Shown here: piece by piece, positions 5,292 through 6,306 of the stretch
Layout: the number at the start of each line of letters is the position of its first letter
Numbering within the stretch: position 1 is the stretch's first letter
Assembly: GCA_946626265.1 (NCBI GenBank)
Contig: CAMOUE010000132.1
Location: 1-6,306 of the forward strand
Source: an uncultured Eggerthellaceae bacterium
Lineage (GTDB): Bacteria > Actinomycetota > Coriobacteriia > Coriobacteriales > Eggerthellaceae
Reading direction: 5' to 3'
DNA length: 6,306 bases
The notes under the pieces: generated by a model
Seen by the model: the letters and a program-made list of their open reading frames with translations, nothing else
Told to the model about the DNA's origin: nothing
Databases searched by the model: none
Position numbers and translations under genes: made by a program

Positions 5292-6218
5292 ATGGATTAC
5301 AAATGCAACGTAATAATCGACTCGTGCTGCGACTTGCCGCACGACCTCGTATTGCGCGACGGCGTCCAGCTCATCGAGTTCCCGTACTTCTTCGGCGACG
5401 AGGAGCATGCCGACGATTTGTGGCAGACGGCGACGCCGCGCGAGTTCTATGGAAGGATGAGGAAAGGCGAGCAGCCCACGACCGCCCAGGCGTCGGTACC
5501 GATGCTCATGGAGACGTTCGAGAAAGCCGCCGAAGCCGGCGTGCCGTCCGTGTACCTGTGCTTCTCGTCGGGGCTGTCCGCCAGTTTCGACCAGGCGTGC
5601 CTTGCGGCGGACCGCATTCGCGAAGCGCATCCTGGTTTCGAGCTGTACGTGGTCGACACGCACCTGGCGTCGACAGGGGAGGCGCTTCTCGTCTTCGAGG
5701 CGCTCAAGCAGCAGGAGGCGGGAATGACGGCAGCCGAGCTCGCCGCCTGGTCCGAGGAGGCGCAGTACTTCGTCAACGTCTACTTCATGGTCGAGGACCT
5801 CGAGTGCCTGCACCGCGGCGGGCGGATTCCCAGTTCGGTTGCGACCGTCGGCTCCAAGCTCGACGTGAAACCGATCATCCTCATTCCCGCCGACGGCTCG
5901 CTGTCGGTGAAGGGAGTCGCGCGCGGGCGCAAGAAGGGCCTCAAGCAGCTCGCGCAGCTCTATGTCGACCGCGCCGACAAGTCGAAGAACCAGCCGTTCG
6001 TCTGCGTCGGCAACGCCGATTGCGAGAAGGACATGAAGAAGCTCGAGGAGCTTATCGTCAAGGAGGGCTTCGACCCCATGTTCATAGAGGGGACGATCGG
6101 CCCCGTCATCGGCTCGCACGTCGGCCCGGGTATGGTGTCGCTCGTGTTCTGGGGTCCCGACAAGCGCGAAGAGGCCTCGGTTGCAGACCGCATCGCGCGC
6201 AAGGTGCGCGGGAAATAG
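5292..6218 (+). CDS. DegV/FakB-family fatty-acid-binding protein
   Basis: A 308-residue cytosolic protein of the DegV family. Characterised members (FakB) bind a fatty acid and present it to the kinase FakA to make acyl-phosphate for phospholipid synthesis. The N-terminal motif VIIDSCCDLP at 7-16 corresponds to the usual DSTADLP. Pocket-lining motifs follow: QPTTAQAS at 61-68 (usual TSQPS), CFSSGLSASF at 90-99, VVDTHLASTGE at 120-130, and VEDLECLHRGGRIP at 167-180 with SKLDVKPII at 188-196. GTIGPVIGSHVGPG at 267-280 is the typical C-terminal loop. The Thr63/64, Ser92/93 and His276 positions fit the residues reported to hold the fatty-acid carboxylate in FakB, an assignment made by eye. It is somewhat longer than the usual 280 residues, partly through a basic tail. 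The gene appears monocistronic, with its own promoter and a terminator candidate. No fakA is in the window; ligand specificity is unknown. Confidence 0.93.
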   Translation: MDYKCNVIIDSCCDLPHDLVLRDGVQLIEFPYFFGDEEHADDLWQTATPREFYGRMRKGEQPTTAQASVPMLMETFEKAAEAGVPSVYLCFSSGLSASFDQACLAADRIREAHPGFELYVVDTHLASTGEALLVFEALKQQEAGMTAAELAAWSEEAQYFVNVYFMVEDLECLHRGGRIPSSVATVGSKLDVKPIILIPADGSLSVKGVARGRKKGLKQLAQLYVDRADKSKNQPFVCVGNADCEKDMKKLEELIVKEGFDPMFIEGTIGPVIGSHVGPGMVSLVFWGPDKREEASVADRIARKVRGK

Positions 6219-6232
6219 CATCGAAGCGGTTA

Positions 6233-6264
6233 TGTCTTGGGCAAGCCTTGTCTTGGGGAAGCCT
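6233..6264. repeat. 16-bp direct tandem repeat downstream of the degV-family gene
   Basis: TGTCTTGGGCAAGCCT (6233-6248) is followed immediately by TGTCTTGGGGAAGCCT (6249-6264), with one mismatch, and then by a third start TGTCT at 6265. It lies in the untranslated stretch between the degV-family stop and the terminator hairpin. No function is recognised. Confidence 0.85.
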
Positions 6265-6278
6265 TGTCTCGAAATGCG

Positions 6279-6306
6279 AAGGTGGACGCAGTACGCGTCC
6301 ACCTTT
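6279..6306 (+). terminator. Probable Rho-independent terminator of the degV-family gene
   Basis: AAGGTGGACGC (6279-6289) pairs perfectly with GCGTCCACCTT (6295-6305) around a five-base loop AGTAC, giving an 11-bp GC-rich stem. The window stops at TTT, so the T-tract can only be seen to begin. It lies 60 bases past the stop. With AA on the other side, the hairpin could also serve a convergent gene beyond the window. Confidence 0.8.

Noticed and set aside
5274..6302. A 342-codon open frame on the minus strand opposite the degV-family gene
   Set aside because: It runs through the terminator hairpin, has no recognisable motif, and mirrors the codon bias of the real gene.

Overview
This GC-rich window (roughly 60-65 % GC by eye) is almost entirely coding and holds ordinary bacterial chromosomal genes. 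The gene content and the ileS-lspA-rluD order, together with a short bacterial-type IleRS that ends in a C-terminal zinc finger, suggest a GC-rich anaerobe of the Coriobacteriia (Eggerthellales-like Actinomycetota). This placement is an inference from protein style, not a database match. There is no sign of phage, insertion sequence, CRISPR, tRNA or rRNA.

Layout. Positions 1-3463 (+) hold a compact co-directional cluster: the 3' end of ileS (isoleucyl-tRNA synthetase), lspA (lipoprotein signal peptidase, 21 bp downstream), an RluD-type 23S rRNA pseudouridine synthase (ATGA overlap with lspA), and coaBC (coenzyme A biosynthesis, 33 bp downstream behind a strong AGGAGGA). The first three are probably co-transcribed, and coaBC very likely reads through from them. 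Converging on coaBC with only 6 bp between stop codons is a minus-strand gene (5140-3470) for a YjgR/DUF853-type HerA-like ATPase. Its C-terminus is a long, highly charged helix built of 11-residue repeats. A 151-bp divergent intergenic region (5141-5291) carries a promoter-like element for each direction. It leads on the plus strand to a DegV/FakB-family fatty-acid-binding protein gene (5292-6218). The window closes with a 16-bp tandem repeat and a strong hairpin terminator candidate (6279-6306).

How the genes fit together. ileS, rluD and coaBC serve translation, ribosome maturation and cofactor supply. lspA processes lipoproteins, and the DegV protein probably presents fatty acids to a FakA-type kinase encoded elsewhere. 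The HerA-like ATPase has no assigned role and no nuclease partner here. I did not find a convincing new multi-gene system. The most distinctive feature is the hendecad-repeat tail of the ATPase, part of which looks recently duplicated at the DNA level.
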